A stretch of 64,000 nucleotides of DNA from Luscinia megarhynchos (GCA_034336665.1 JAPFBE010000002.1:13308906-13372905), one strand, 5' to 3'. Shown: positions 38,251 to 50,030, numbered from the stretch's first letter. Notes: a model not told the origin generated them from the sequence alone. Numbers and translations are program-made.

Positions 38251-41200
38251 ATGTTCCTCTTAGAGATATCCCACATGTGCTAAGCAGGATATACCATTGT
38301 GTGAATAGTTCACACCATCCAGCATCACAGAGATTGGCTATATTGTTTTCCAGGCTTAGAAATCAGAATTGGCCTGGTATCAGAACAGTCATATTGTGAA
38401 GTTGCTGAACATAGCTCCTCTGTGTTTCCCAAAATTACTCAGTTCCTTCATCTGAAGAGCATATTGCACAGCAGGAAACACAACTGAAGACTTTCCTAGT
38501 GATTATTGCCTCCTGGACAAACTAATGCCATATTCATTCTCATGGAGAAACTGAGATCCAGAGCAGCAGTTTAGATGTTATTCAGGTTTTTTTTGGAGAG
38601 ATGCCCAGTGAGGGCACTTTCAGGTAGATCCACTAAAGTCTTTGAACTCTAGGTAGACCCTTAAATTATAAGTAAAATCCAATTTCAAGATTCCAGCTGG
38701 TTGTGTCAGCAGGAGGTTGGATCTTAAGATTAATAATTTTTAAAAAGACAGAGTAACTAAGTACCTTTCTGGCCTGGATAAACTATGAAACACAGATGAC
38801 TTCTTCCTGGAATAATTTGTTCTGTCTGCTAAACAATCACTTTATTATTATTTACTTTACCAGTACTACTTTACCACTGAAGTGGCAGTTGAATAAATAC
38901 AAGGAAAATGGTTTCAATCTTGTTACCCTGGCAAGGATCCCACTGACCACAATAGTACTTTACCTTTGCATGGGTTAAGAGAACAGCAGGATCTGAACAG
39001 CTGGCCACTTAGTTGGGTTGTTGGTATTTCTAAACCTGTAATAAGGCAATGCTGGACTCAAGTATCCTGTAATCTGGATACAGAGATCCTATAGCATCAC
39101 TCAAGGCCTCTTCAAGGCAATGCATACAACATACGAAAGGAAGCTGTAATCTATAATGCCACAAATCTTTTATGAGGATTATCTCTCTTATCTCATCTGG
39201 CATCAGAGAATTACATGTAATATAGACACGTAAATGGCTTAGTCACAGAAAGATCCTTTAGAAAAAGGTAGTAGAGAGGAAGTTTTGTCTGTTTCTAAAC
39301 GAGAGAAGAGCAAAGCTCTGCAAATGACAAGCGTGTCGGAGCTAAAGTTGTGTTTGGATTCAGTTGGGAGAGTTTGCCGAGAGAACTGAGTCCTCACAGC
39401 CTTGCTTTGCACGTAGTCATTTACAGCCATGCAAAGAGAGTCTTGTGCCTCTGACTCCCCAAAGCCAGCCAGTCTGCCTGAGTGTCAGGGGCTGTGGGAA
39501 GTGTAAGACAATGATTAAACCCTGTAGTTCTGCATTGGCCAAACACAAGCCATAGATTTGAATAATTCCAGCTCAGGATAGGATTGCTTGATTTATGAGG
39601 CTCAGTTGCATACCTAAACAGATTTACTCATTGCAGAGCCAGCCTAGATTAATCTTTGGTAGTTCTCTCCTACTGCCTTCACTTATTTTTCTTTATAGGA
39701 CCCTGGTGGTTTTTCCAAAGACAAAACTTGCTTAGTATGATGCAGTTTCCCTGCTTGTAACTTTGTTCCTTGTAACTCCTACCTGTCTTGTCTCTCTTTC
39801 CATGTGTGAGAATCTAACCTAGCCTTTTACACTCCCTCTAGTTATCTTATTGCCCTCTTCTTCAGCAACTGCTTATAATCATATCTTTCTTCTTAAAATC
39901 ATATTCTGGGTTTTTTTTGTTTTGTTTAGTTTTTTATTAACAATAAAGACGATTTGGGCTTTCCCTTCTAAGAAATACTTATCAACATCCTTTCACTCTC
40001 CACTTACCAGCCCATTACCAACCCTTTCCATCCTTTCATGTCTAATTGCATCTCTAACAGCACTGGATCTGTTGTTTATTGTCTTTAAGCCAACATCAGG
40101 GGCTGTCTTAGATCCTCTCCAGTCCAGCCTCTACACTTCTCATTTATCCCAAACCACTCTCCCCAAGCTCTCTAATGATGGTAGACAAGAAGAGAAAGGA
40201 CATGTTAGCCTACCTTGATGTTATAAACACCTATGTTTATATTCTCCTGTTTTGGGAACCGATTAAAATCACACTAAAATTAATGAAGATTTCAATTGAT
40301 GTAATGATCCTTTGATGAGGACCAGCAAAATCTTACATTATGTGAGTCAGAGTTCAAGAAGGAATTCCAGTATTTTCATTCATAGATGGCTCATTTCCTG
40401 TAGCTTTCACACTGTCCTTTCCACTCGACTGACCTCTGTCTGATCGTATACAATCTCCTTTATATTCCCTCTTACAGGATAAGTAGTTGGATATGCATAG
40501 AAGAATGTTCCATTTTCTGAAAGAATTTCTTGGATTCCCTGAAGAGATTAGTTCAAAATTTTAATTAGGGGCATTGGCAGAGTTCCCAAATGCTGGTATA
40601 TTAGGCTGTGGTTTTAATTTTCATCACCCGTTTAGGTTCCTATACAATGCATAGGATTTCTGATGAGTAGTTTACTTGAAATGATGCACGTTTTGTCCCT
40701 CCAGTTTTTGTTCATCCCGTTAATACAGATGAGTCATGATTGGCAGCAATGTCTTGTTTTTCCCTTCTAAAGACTGGGGAGGTTGCCCAATATTCTGAGG
40801 ACAATTGTCCAAAAGATGTCAAAGTTTGAAATGACCAGTAAAAGTTCCACTAAAACTCTGGAAGGCATACAGGATGCAAGTGTCATTAATTAAGCTCTAA
40901 AAACCTACAGTGCTGTGGGAACCTGGCATAAAGTACACAAGCTGAACTTTGTTTGCAACTTCCTTCTATTTAGGAATTCATTAAAGAGCTGAAGCATTTG
41001 CAGAGATTTCGGGACCCAGTGCTAGAATGGCTAATTGCTGGCTCAGTCCTTTGTATACAGTGCAGCACATAAAAGGACTGTGATCAAAGAATGCAGGTGC
41101 TGCTGAGGGCAGTGAGAATGCAAGTACAGTGATTGCTTGCCGGATACAATATATAACATTTCATTTAGCTGTGCTTTGCTTTGGTCCATGATAGGATTTT

Positions 41201-43104
41201 GTGGGGGATTGCTGAATGATTTTGACTGGAGCGATTTAGCAAATGCATTGTTTAAGCACAACTAAAAGTTTCTACTTCTTCTTTAATCCTCCTCCTGTTT
41301 TTTCCTCTTCTAGCATCTGAGGGAAACATAACCACTACTGCAGATCTTATTTAAATAAAGGCTTTAGTAAATTTGAATTAGTTTCATACTCTTCAGTATG
41401 TTAGATGTGGCTATCACAGTTAATTTTTGCTGGGTCCATGATCTTGTAGTGGAGGAGAGTGAAGTTACACAGTACATTATCTTGGCTTACATATCTTCAC
41501 AGTGAGAGCAGAAGAAGTAAAATAATTTTATGGCTATATTTACCATACCTAGATTTTCTTCAGTTCCCACTGTGTTCTTATCCTGCCAATCTTTTCATTT
41601 ATTGTTCTCATCAAATAGCAAAGATAAGTCTATTGTGAAGCTTTCTCCTTTTTTAACAACCATCCTATTTGATCACCCCCCAAAAATAGCACGAGCCATA
41701 TGAAACAAGTGGAGCTATGGACCCTGTCTTGGAGAGCATGCATAAGTAATCAAGTAACATGTCCTTCTGTCACCATTTTTGCAGGGAAGGGGATTAAAAT
41801 CTGTGTTCACAGGCTGAGAGCAGGTGTCTGTGATGAGACCCCATGCTGTGACATGGATGCAGCACATTCTTACATGAAAAGCCCTGGCTGATGAAATGAC
41901 CACAGGAAGACAACATGGAACCCTCCCAGCACAATCAGAAGAAGCTTAATTAAGCTCTGTGGTTAATTTTAAAGTGAGTGTGTGCCTTTTTTAGAAGAGC
42001 ATTAACAAAACCGAAAACATGGCATTTTTAAAAATGATATTCTGGTTTTCCTGACATTATTCAAGCAAACTGTCTTGTTTCTTGCATGGTCAAATGATAC
42101 AGTGACTCAGAAATGAACACACACGTGTTTACGTAGATGGGATTTAGCAACTTACCCAGTGTGGTTTGGAGGCTTTTTCCTTAGTTGTGGACTTTTTTTT
42201 CCTTTGGCAGAAGGCAGCACTGAACCCACAGTTTCTGCAGTTATTCTCCACACAATTGTTTTAGTTATAATTATATGACTGAAAGCATACAGAGACTACA
42301 AATTCCCTATAATCTTGTTAGAACTTTCATTAGACAAGGTAAAAAACTAATTGGCAAACCCAGAGAAAAGATTAATGCTTGCATTAGAATGACTAAAAAA
42401 GAAAAAGACAGTACCACTGATGGCAACAGTACTTTGCCTTGTATTACATGTACTTTTCCAGCAGAGAACTTAAAAGGCTTTCCTGATTTCTGTGAAGCAA
42501 CTTGAGAAATTCTTTACATGCACACATGAATGATTATGGCTGTTGTAACTGTGGTAAAAAAGAGCAAGAACAACTTGCTCTGACAATGCAGGGAGTCAGT
42601 GCTGAAACTGGAAAGTCAAGACTAAAGTACTCATGCTCACCTTAACGGAGAATTCGGGGTGAAAAGCTGTGACCTAGCTATATATGGATGGATGGAGTGA
42701 AAAAGAACAGCTTAAAGCTTCACAGATACCTTTGCTTTTCTCAGTAGAAGGATTTGCTCTTTCTTTCTGGTATTTTTTTTTCCTTCGGTGTGGTTTGGGC
42801 TTTTTTTTGTTTTTATCTTTAGCCTCAATACAGGCAAGGTCCTTCTCAAACAAAAAAAAAGGCTCTGGCTGAGAAATTCATTAGCCAAATTAGAGATAAA
42901 ATAATGACAGGGTGAGAAGGAGGCAGCAAGGGATGGGGTGGGAGGGGAAATGTGGACAAGGATAGCTAGACACAATTCTCTGCTAGGGTAGCTGATTAAA
43001 ACAATGGTACAGTACCTTGACTAATGTAGAGCTAATTAAAACTGCATAGGACAAAGCACTTCTAAATATACTATAGGGATCAATCTTGCTATGGTAAATC
43101 CATC
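38251..43104. other. Non-coding sequence with weak SINE-like traces
   Basis: No gene supported. At 38533-38575 the words attctcatggagaaactgagatccagag resemble a minus-strand MIR core, and 41735-41825 (aagtaacatgtccttctgtc, later gggattaaaatctgtgttca) looks like another. Both are weak. T-rich and A-rich runs occur at about 42769-42816 and 42851-42860. Confidence 0.45.
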
Positions 43105-43160
43105 CCCAGTGAAATTTCATTGACTTCAATGGGTTTTCTTCAGGGATGAATTTGGACTGA
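43105..43160. repeat. Old dispersed repeat, copy A
   Basis: ccccagtgaaatttcattga, then cttcaatggg, then cagggatgaatttggactga. The same ordered words occur at 55566-55627 (ctggtgaaatttcactgaag ... ccagggatgcatttggctga). This looks like a decayed copy of an ancient interspersed repeat; I do not know the family with confidence. Confidence 0.55.
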
Positions 43161-44380
43161 TAACCTAATAATTCTTTTCTGTCTTTAATTTCTAAGGACT
43201 TTTTGTCAGAAGCATGGCAAAGAACTTCAGTCTGGCTTTCAAAAGTGCTGAACACCCAAAACTACTACCAAGGCCTCCTGGAATTACAGGTACTTGATAC
43301 CACTACTAAATTAGGCTGAATTAACTGTTTCATGTTTGCTGTGAGTTTACTTTGTGTACCGTGCCAACACATCTGCAAAACGACCCTAAGCTAACCTCCT
43401 AAATCTTCTGAGGAAGAAACTTCCAATGCATAGGTGCAACACCTCACACAATGCAATGCAGAGCTTAGTGAAAGCCTCTAGGCAATAATACAGTAAAATT
43501 AATTAGTAAAACAACAGTAAATTATAAATTCACAGCATCTGTATTTGCAGGGCAAAGGAGAATATGTACTTGGGCTGGTTATGGCATATTTTTGTTACCC
43601 AGTTTCTGACTGACTGTCCGTGGTCTGATTTGTCAGATAAATGTGTTCATACTTTCTGTGAACTTAAAAAATGTGTCTTTTTATGCCCCTGCAAAAACCA
43701 TATTGAGAAACAGGAAAAAATAAATGAAAGCATCTTACGGTGGAAGTTACAGCTGTCATCCCCGAGGTGTCCAGGACTATCATGTAAAACCACATCAGAC
43801 TTTTTTTGAAAGCCTCAAGTGAAACAGAGAACGTACTTTTTGAAACATTTTTCCTATTACTGCACGACTATTGTAAAGCCCTCTCTGCTTTGGCTCCATG
43901 GAAGATGTACATTACATAGATAATGATAGTGTTTCAATGGCACACTCCTTTTTCTTATTTAACTTTTTGGCTTTAACTGAGGAAAAACCCCAAGCTAACA
44001 AATTTCCAGCAACAGAAACCCTCACCAATCAATGAATTGTGCTCTGGCTTTATTCTGAAGGCTGGCTCTGAGAGGAGGATTACTAGTTTATCTCTGTTAC
44101 TTCAAAAAACAGATCTGTTCGATTACCCAAATGTTTGGTTTTAAAAAGGGCAGCTCCTGGGGATCTTAAAGAAATCCACAGTGCAACAGGGAAGGAATAT
44201 AATAGACTGTTTTGGAAAAAAATACAATGAGGGGAAAACATAACATACAATACATTTGGTGTGAACTTTTCCCAGAAGATTGCTTGAGCCTCATAGTTCA
44301 CTTACAACCAAAGTACAGCGATGCTGGGCAGCCTGCCAGTTCTTGTTATTGTAGTACTGTGTGAGCCAGTTCCCTGGTGA

Positions 44381-44411
44381 AGAAAGGAGAGAGAGAGAGG
44401 GAGGGAGGGAG
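44381..44411. repeat. GA-rich tract
   Basis: agaaaggagagagagagagg followed by gagggagggag. Purine-only sequence, 31 bases, simple repeat. Confidence 0.9.
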
Positions 44412-45390
44412 TTTTCTTTGCCTTTCATAAGTGTCCCATGCTTTCCTCTCTGAACACCCCACCTCTCGTTACATCAAGGTGCTCTGGGGCATGCTACACT
44501 GTGCAGATGTCGTGCTCAGTGTCACAGGTGGCACTGCCCCAGCTCGAGAGGGCTGACACAGGGCTGCATTGCCTCACTGCACTGGGGCTTGCAGATGACA
44601 GCTCTGCCTCACAGTCTAACAGCGAGGCACCCTGCGATATGCCTAGTGAGGATGAGTAACACCTTGTCCTCACAACAGAAGTATCTGGGAAGGGAAGCAT
44701 TCCTAGCAGTGAGTGCCAGGCTAAGTTGCATGTCTACACTGAATTTTGCAGTCAGATGTGAGCCAGGATAGCTTGGGCTTAATACCATGCTACAGATGCC
44801 AGTGAGGCATCTCTGAGTTGCTCAGAGCACTGGCAGACCTCCTTCATGTCAGCCTAAAAAACAGCACTCAGACACAGATGAGTTAAAGGCTCACAGTCTG
44901 GCCCTGAATGTATAGCAAAACTGAGTATGGATGAAAGAGGCCTCCCACGTTCTTGCATCTATATTCTACCTGGAAATTCATCCAAGAACATTTCAAAATC
45001 AGCAAACATGGCATGGGGTTGTTTTTATTCCACCCCTCCACAGCCACACACCTCCTCTTCATGCTGATATGCTGCCTTGAACCCTGAAACTACAGCACTC
45101 TCTGGGAAGCACTTACACAGCCTCTATCAGAAGCATGCTGGGCTCCCAAATGTGATAAGAAGCTGATAAAAATTATCTGGGCGTTAAAACAGCCTTAGTG
45201 GAAGAATGTTTAGCTAAATAGATACCATCTGTCCCTTACAGAGAGCACGTCCTTGCTCTGCCCTGGCCTGACCACTGTGAGCTATTGCTTTTGTGGTGCA
45301 GCCCATGTGTGAACGGGCTGTTGTTCCCAGGACCTGGGGCAACTGTTTATGCAATGTGGACTTTATGAGAAACAGTTACAGTTGCAGGGA

Positions 45391-45426
45391 TATTTTTTTT
45401 AATTTTTTTTTTTTTTAATTTTTTTA
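45391..45426. repeat. T-rich tract
   Basis: Runs of 8, 14 and 7 T separated by AA, preceded by a plain GC-moderate segment. If read on the minus strand it is an A-rich tail, but no retrotransposed gene can be recognised on its other side. Confidence 0.9.
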
Positions 45427-46257
45427 AGAGTTAAAGATTGGTAATGGAAACAACATTTTTGCCTAATACAGAAAAGTACTGGACTGGATCAGATCAGCTG
45501 AATGCTCATATTGGCCTGTACAGCACATTTCTCTGGGGTAGCCAAAGAGGGAAGGAATCCTGAAGAACTATAAGCAGCACTCCAATCACCAAGAGAACTT
45601 TCATGTCAGTAACAAACAGTGCAAATATTTTCCAAGGGACACTAGCAGCTGGCACACAGCACTGACTACAGCTTTTTAATGCGTTCTCTCTACCTCCTCA
45701 TGACACAGTAGAACAGAGCATGGATAGACTGGCACCACAGATGGCTCATTGAGCTGCTATGCAAATACATAGGAAAAAGGTTAAAGACAAGAATCAGAGG
45801 GTAATTTGCTCTGAGAATGACTGAGGAAAACTTTGGGGATTTGTGTGACTAAAGAGAGAATGCAGTCTACCTAGAGGAAAATCCAGCAGAGCATGAGAGT
45901 CACAAGTACAGAACTATTATCATACTTCCCCAGAGAGAGACAGGTTCTGAGATCTGCAGCAGGACAGTCACACCATCCAGCTAATCTAAGCAAATTCCAA
46001 TTGTATTGTAAAAGTGAATCCAAATATCTGCCATGGGTGATACTGGGAGGTCAGACTGGTTGAGCTCCCTCACTGGGTCACCTAAAGGTAGATAGATCAA
46101 TGCCCCATGATGGATGTCAGAGCCCTTAGGGCTCCTTAATGCTCATGACTGGCCTAATTTGTGGCCTCCACTCACACCTCTTCCCACTGACCCAAGAGCC
46201 CCATCTCAGCTCAGGCCTGGGCCTCCACCTTTGTTTGAGCTGTGTTGTAGGTAGAGT

Positions 46258-46604
46258 GAAATGGAAGAGCAGTGTTGGAAAGGACACACAATGATCACTG
46301 ATTCCAGCTGCCTGACCACTTCAGGGCTGACCAAAAGCCAAAACTTTCTGTTAGGGGCATTGTCCAAATGCCTCTTAAACACCGACAGGCTCAGGGAATC
46401 AACCATCTCTCTAGGAAGGCTCTTCCAGGGTTTGACCATCCACTTGGTAAATAACTGCTTCCTAATGTGGAGTCCCAGACTTGCCCTGGTGCAGCTTTAT
46501 GACACTCCCACATGTCCTGTCCCTAGATCCCAGGGAGGAGAGCTCAGCATCTCCATCTACATTTCCCCTCCTCGAGAAGCTGTAAGGAGCTATCAAGCTA
46601 TTAA
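46258..46604 (-). mobile_element. CR1 LINE, 3' part, minus strand (left portion, split by LTR)
   Basis: Reverse-oriented CR1. On the minus strand, 46440 down to 46330 translates as SLPREMVDSLSLSVFKRHLD, matching the CR1 C-terminal block (LPREVVESPSLE.FK.RLD). On the plus strand the order gttggaaaggacac, then ttgtccaaatgcctcttaaa, then ggctcttccagggtttgacc follows the usual CR1 complement. The match runs to cctcctcgagaagctgtaag near 46588, then stops where a different element begins. The same CR1 resumes at 47393. Confidence 0.88.
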
Positions 46605-46657
46605 TTGTTTTTAGATCTTCAAAGAGGCAAGAGCAGTTGTTGGTTGCTGTAAAGTTG

Positions 46658-46663
46658 TTTATT
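46658..46663 (-). promoter_or_regulatory. Polyadenylation signal of the LTR
   Basis: tttatt on the plus strand gives AATAAA on the minus strand, in the sequence gcaataaacaactttacagc. This is the expected position near the 3' end of the R region. Confidence 0.65.
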
Positions 46664-46724
46664 GCAGAAGCACATCAGTCTCAGAAACAAACAGTCCAAA
46701 GCTTAAGGTCAGTGCTAGAGCTAT

Positions 46725-46835
46725 TTGGCATAGAGTCCCAAATAAAAGCAGTGGCAGCTCTCTGGTATGAAGTCCTGAGTAGAAGCAGAAGCTGCAGCCT
46801 GGTATAAAATCCAGAGCAGAGGCAAAAGCTGCAGC
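46725..46835 (-). repeat. Three tandem 37-bp units inside the LTR
   Basis: Units at 46725-46761, 46762-46798 and 46799-46835. Units 2 and 3 share ctggtat.aa.tcc.gag.ag.agca and end in gctgcagc; unit 1 is more diverged (ttggcatagagtcccaaataaaagcagtggcag). The period is exactly 37. In the LTR's transcription direction they sit between the TATA-like box and the polyadenylation signal, so they would be part of the transcribed R region. Confidence 0.85.
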
Positions 46836-46900
46836 AGCTCCCATCTTCTTCTGGGCTGTGATGATGGCAGTGAGGAGAGAGCCCACCCCAATACACGGGG

Positions 46901-46914
46901 TTTTTATTTACAAA
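46901..46914 (-). promoter_or_regulatory. TATA-like box of the LTR
   Basis: On the minus strand this reads TTTGTAAATAAAAA, a TATA-type element, followed by cccc. It sits about 240 bp upstream of the AATAAA signal, a normal arrangement for a retroviral U3/R region. Activity is unknown. Confidence 0.5.
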
Positions 46915-47190
46915 TTACCCAATGAGCTAAAAACACGAACCTGAAGCATTTCTTCTAAACCTTTTAGAATTCTGGTTCTATAGCATGAAAGTAATGTTAA
47001 TTCTTATGCATAACTTGCACATACAGCTCTGTCTATTCGTGCAAATGGTTCTATCTGTTCTATCTGAAAAATGTAAGCAATGCTCTTACTATGTTTTCAT
47101 TATGTCTGGGGCTAAGTTTCTGAACTCTCACCAAGGCCTAAACTTTACACTACCTTCTGGGGCTTTTGCTCTCTTAAGGCACTTAAAGCA

Positions 47191-47304
47191 TATTCTTACT
47201 TAAAATTTAGACTTATGCTTCTACTTCATATTTATGTCACTTAATAATATTTTTACTTAAATCTAAAGCTTACCCTTCTCCTTCATATCTGTGTGGCTTA
47301 ATAC
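47191..47304 (-). repeat. 57-bp tandem duplication inside the LTR
   Basis: 47191-47247 (tattcttacttaaaatttag, then cttctacttcatatttatgt, then cacttaata) aligns with 47248-47304 (tatttttacttaaatctaaa, then cttctccttcatatctgtgt, then ggcttaata). Both are in the upstream (U3-like) part of the LTR, where direct repeats often act as enhancers. A possible third, more diverged copy begins near 47138 (ctaaactttacactaccttc). Confidence 0.75.
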
Positions 47305-47392
47305 ACTTTAATTTCTCTAGAAGTTTTAACTCAATCCCTGCATTCTGATCTCTCTCTGAGGAACTCAGGCTTCTGTTTTACACACTCCAACA

Positions 47393-47710
47393 CACAGTGC
47401 TCAAGGTGAGGCCACACCAATGCAAAATACAGTAGAAAACAAACAGGTGTGCCTTGTCTAATACTGGAGCTTTGTCCTTAGTGGACCTCAGACTTATGTT
47501 GCAGGTGACTTATTTTCTGGATGGCTCTCTTATACCATGAAAGATGATTTGGGTTTTTTTTTTTCACTCCTAACTTTAGTCCTGTCTACTTTGAATCTGA
47601 TGGGCTGTTATGGCCAAAGTGCAGGATGTGGCATTCTCCTTGTTGAACCTCATAAAATTGTCCTTGGCCTGTTGATCCAGCTTGGCCAGAGTTAAAATCT
47701 GACACAGCAC
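47393..47710 (-). mobile_element. CR1 LINE, minus strand (right portion, continues after LTR)
   Basis: CR1 resumes with cacagtgctcaaggtgaggc and then ccacaccaatgca, matching the CR1 complement (cacagtgctcaaggtgaggc..caccagtgcagag). Further right, aaagtgcaggatgtggcatt, then cttgttgaacctcataaaat, then gatccagcttggccag match later CR1 sequence. A stretch at about 47430-47610 is poorly matched and includes a T-run at 47554-47564, suggesting insertion or heavy decay. Confidence 0.85.
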
Positions 47711-49318
47711 CATCACAGCTGCTGTGGGTGGTATTTCTCAGAGCTAAAAGGTGTGCTAAAGGGGGCAGGCTCCAGGGAACTGGTTGCTCCAGTTCATCAG
47801 CAATGGGTTTTGAGCTTTAATTGCCCAAAGATGCTGAGAAGATGGGTGGCTGCTATAAGAAATTGGGATCTCAGGGAAAGGGACAAGGTTTCTTTCATTC
47901 CATGCCTTAACATCTGCATAGGAAAGGAGATCCCATAAAGTCCCAAGAAGAGAGCATTGGCTCTGCAGAGGATTATGAAGGCTTTTGATTATTTACTTGA
48001 AGAGCTTTATTGCTGGTGTTGTTTGATAGTGAGGCCACTGTGCAAGCCTGTGCTGCTTTTTCTTTGAATTACTTTTGATTCTAAAGTGAATCTATCACCC
48101 TCGAGGTGTGTGGCCTTGAGTGGGTTCCTGAGGCACGAGCTGTCTCAGCAATGCTTTTTAAGGCCTGGAGCAGGAGGATTGCAGAGGCATCTCTTTAAGG
48201 GAAGAGCAGTCAGAAAGAGGATCTTCACACACAAGCCATTCTGTGATCCTGGGGTTAGAAACACTTCAAAGGTCAGACACAGTCCCAGCTGCCTTGGGAA
48301 TATGTGAGATTCCTGTTCAGACCAATTGCACTGACAAAAAAGACCAAAGAGTATATGCAAAAATGTATGGAGGTTATAAATGTGTAGAGCTCATATATTT
48401 TAGAAGAATGTTACAAGATGGAAATGATATTCTGTAGCTCTGAATCAGGTGTTTCTGATGGAAGGGATGCAAGAAGAAAATTCAGAATTCGAGTTCTTGG
48501 AATATTTTGTTTGAATATTTTATATTTTGATTTTTCCTTTCCACCTTCACAACAGAAGATGACCTGTGCAAATTGCCTCCAAGGTGCCCAGTGATTGGCA
48601 AACAAAGGGGTGCAATGGTTAGAAAAGTGGGTCCTTGAAAGCTGTTTCATTTCTGTGGCTACTTAAGGACAAAGCCCAGAAGGGCTCTGCTGAGGACAGA
48701 TGCCTGCCAAAGTGACACTGCTCTGATCAGTTTGGGGGACTGCAGCACAGCACTAACAAGTTGTGCTTTACAAAGAGCGTGTGTAGCAGTGATATTATTC
48801 AGAATAGTACTTTGATCAAAGCAATCTTTTGATTAAAGCTCAAAAATCCAGGTCTTGGGATGAAGTGCAGAAGCTGAAGCCTGCTAGCCAGTTGACTGTT
48901 CATACAAGATAGTCTTCGAATGTTCATAGCTATAGTCAGAGGACAGCCAGATAAGAGGTAAAATTCAGTTCTGTTATTTGACATTTTCAGTATCTGACAC
49001 TAGTGAGCACATTTCTTTCTCTTGTGGAGGGTAAAATGAAACTTCTCTTTGATGGGTGTCTCAGCTCACCCTTTCCAAGCTGGTTGAAAAGGCTGATCGT
49101 AGGACCTGATCTATTTCCATTGCATGTGTTACGCAGATTTCCTTAAAAAGGAATCTTCTGCCTTAGCTAGGAAGATAAATAATGAGAAAACATCTGCTCT
49201 TTAAGCTCTGGACTGACCTATAAATCTTAATGACGTATGCAATCCCAGAAGCAGAAATCATCTACAGATTGCAAAATTCTCTCACTCTCTCATTTTGGTT
49301 ATTTTATTCTGTTTGTTT
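47711..49318. other. Non-coding sequence
   Basis: No gene supported. The 12-bp palindrome CTTTGATCAAAG at 48810-48821 is the notable feature, followed closely by cttttgattaaag (48826-48838). Confidence 0.5.
48810..48821. promoter_or_regulatory. Palindromic TCF/LEF-type site
   Basis: CTTTGATCAAAG is a perfect palindrome that contains the TCF/LEF core CTTTGATC on both strands. A second, near-palindromic CTTTTGATTAAAG follows five bases later. Such clusters are typical of Wnt-responsive enhancers, but a single 12-mer is weak evidence. Confidence 0.35.
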
Positions 49319-49362
49319 GGGGGGGGGGGGGGGGAAGGGGGGACGTTGGTTGGTGGGGGTTT
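49319..49362 (+). repeat. G16 run and G-rich tract, quadruplex-forming potential
   Basis: Sixteen G at 49319-49334, AA, six G at 49337-49342, then ggttggtggggg. Enough G runs for an intramolecular G-quadruplex. Homopolymers of this kind are also error-prone in sequencing, so the exact length is uncertain. Confidence 0.85.
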
Positions 49363-49974
49363 TTTGTTGTTTTTTTATTGTTGTTCCTCCAATTCCTGGT
49401 AATTTGGAAGCCTGAGTGTGGGTTTTTCCCCCTCACTGTGTCATTATAACTGATAGGAGCTGGTGAGAGGAGGGCATGGCAACCATAATAACACAAGAGG
49501 GGTGGAACAGGCAGCCCTTACAAGGAGCTGACAGGCAGAGAATAATGACAGAGTAGAGCATGGATAACTAACAGTTTGGATGATTTACTCTTGAGAAGTT
49601 CTGGAGGGTGGGATGTTTCTTTGCCTGTTTATTTCAACCTCACATGCTGAAGAAATTACTTTGCTTTGCTACTTTAATATTTTGCTGCATTTTCTCCTGC
49701 CAGGGAATGGGAATCTGCTTCTCTCTTCAGTACTTTCCGGTGGCTTGCCTCACAAAGGCAACACTGCTGTTAATAATGACAAGAGGCTCCTATCTCCTTT
49801 TGCCTCTGGAGCTGCAACAGCAGCAAACATTTAAAACAATGGTATCAGTGATGACCATAAAATTAAAGAGACTAGAATTCAAATTGGTCTGGAGAATGTC
49901 AGGTTCAGTATTCAGAGAAGGATATTAGTATGGGGTATGGCTCACCTGCAGCATGAGCTAAAAAAATGAAACTC
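49363..49974. other. Non-coding sequence
   Basis: T-rich, then plain sequence. No gene supported. Overlapping frames at 49608-49928 have no family resemblance. Confidence 0.45.
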
Positions 49975-50030
49975 CTGAGTCGATGATCCTTGTGGGTCTC
50001 TTCCAACTCAAAAAATTCCAGGATTCTGAT
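49975..50030 (+). mobile_element. CR1 3' tail fragment, plus strand
   Basis: gagtcgatgatccttgtggg, then tctcttccaactc, then gattctgat is the standard CR1 3' terminus (ggactcgatgatctt..ggtctcttccaac). It is only about 55 bp long, so an extremely 5'-truncated insertion, which is common for CR1. Confidence 0.8.

Larger units (their letters stand above)
43161..46257. other. Non-coding sequence
   Basis: No gene supported. Low-complexity tracts: a GA-rich run at 44381-44411 and a T-rich run at 45391-45426. The rest is plain AT-rich sequence. Confidence 0.5.
46605..47392 (-). mobile_element. Solo LTR of an endogenous retrovirus, nested in CR1
   Basis: A block of about 788 bp unrelated to CR1 interrupts a minus-strand CR1. 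On the plus strand it starts tgtttttagatc and ends ctccaaca, giving TG...CA ends with a short TGTT/AACA inverted repeat typical of LTRs. In minus orientation a TATA-like box (complement of 46901-46914) precedes an AATAAA polyadenylation signal (complement of 46658-46663), so transcription would run right to left. No internal retroviral genes lie beside it, so it is a solo LTR left by recombination. A target-site duplication is not visible (attaa versus cacag), and about 150 bp of CR1 seem to be missing, so the left boundary is approximate. Family not identified. Confidence 0.75.

Noticed and set aside
46659..46886. 75-codon minus-strand frame resembling a leader or membrane protein
   Set aside because: It is the translation of the 37-bp tandem units inside the LTR; its repeated pattern comes from the DNA repeat.
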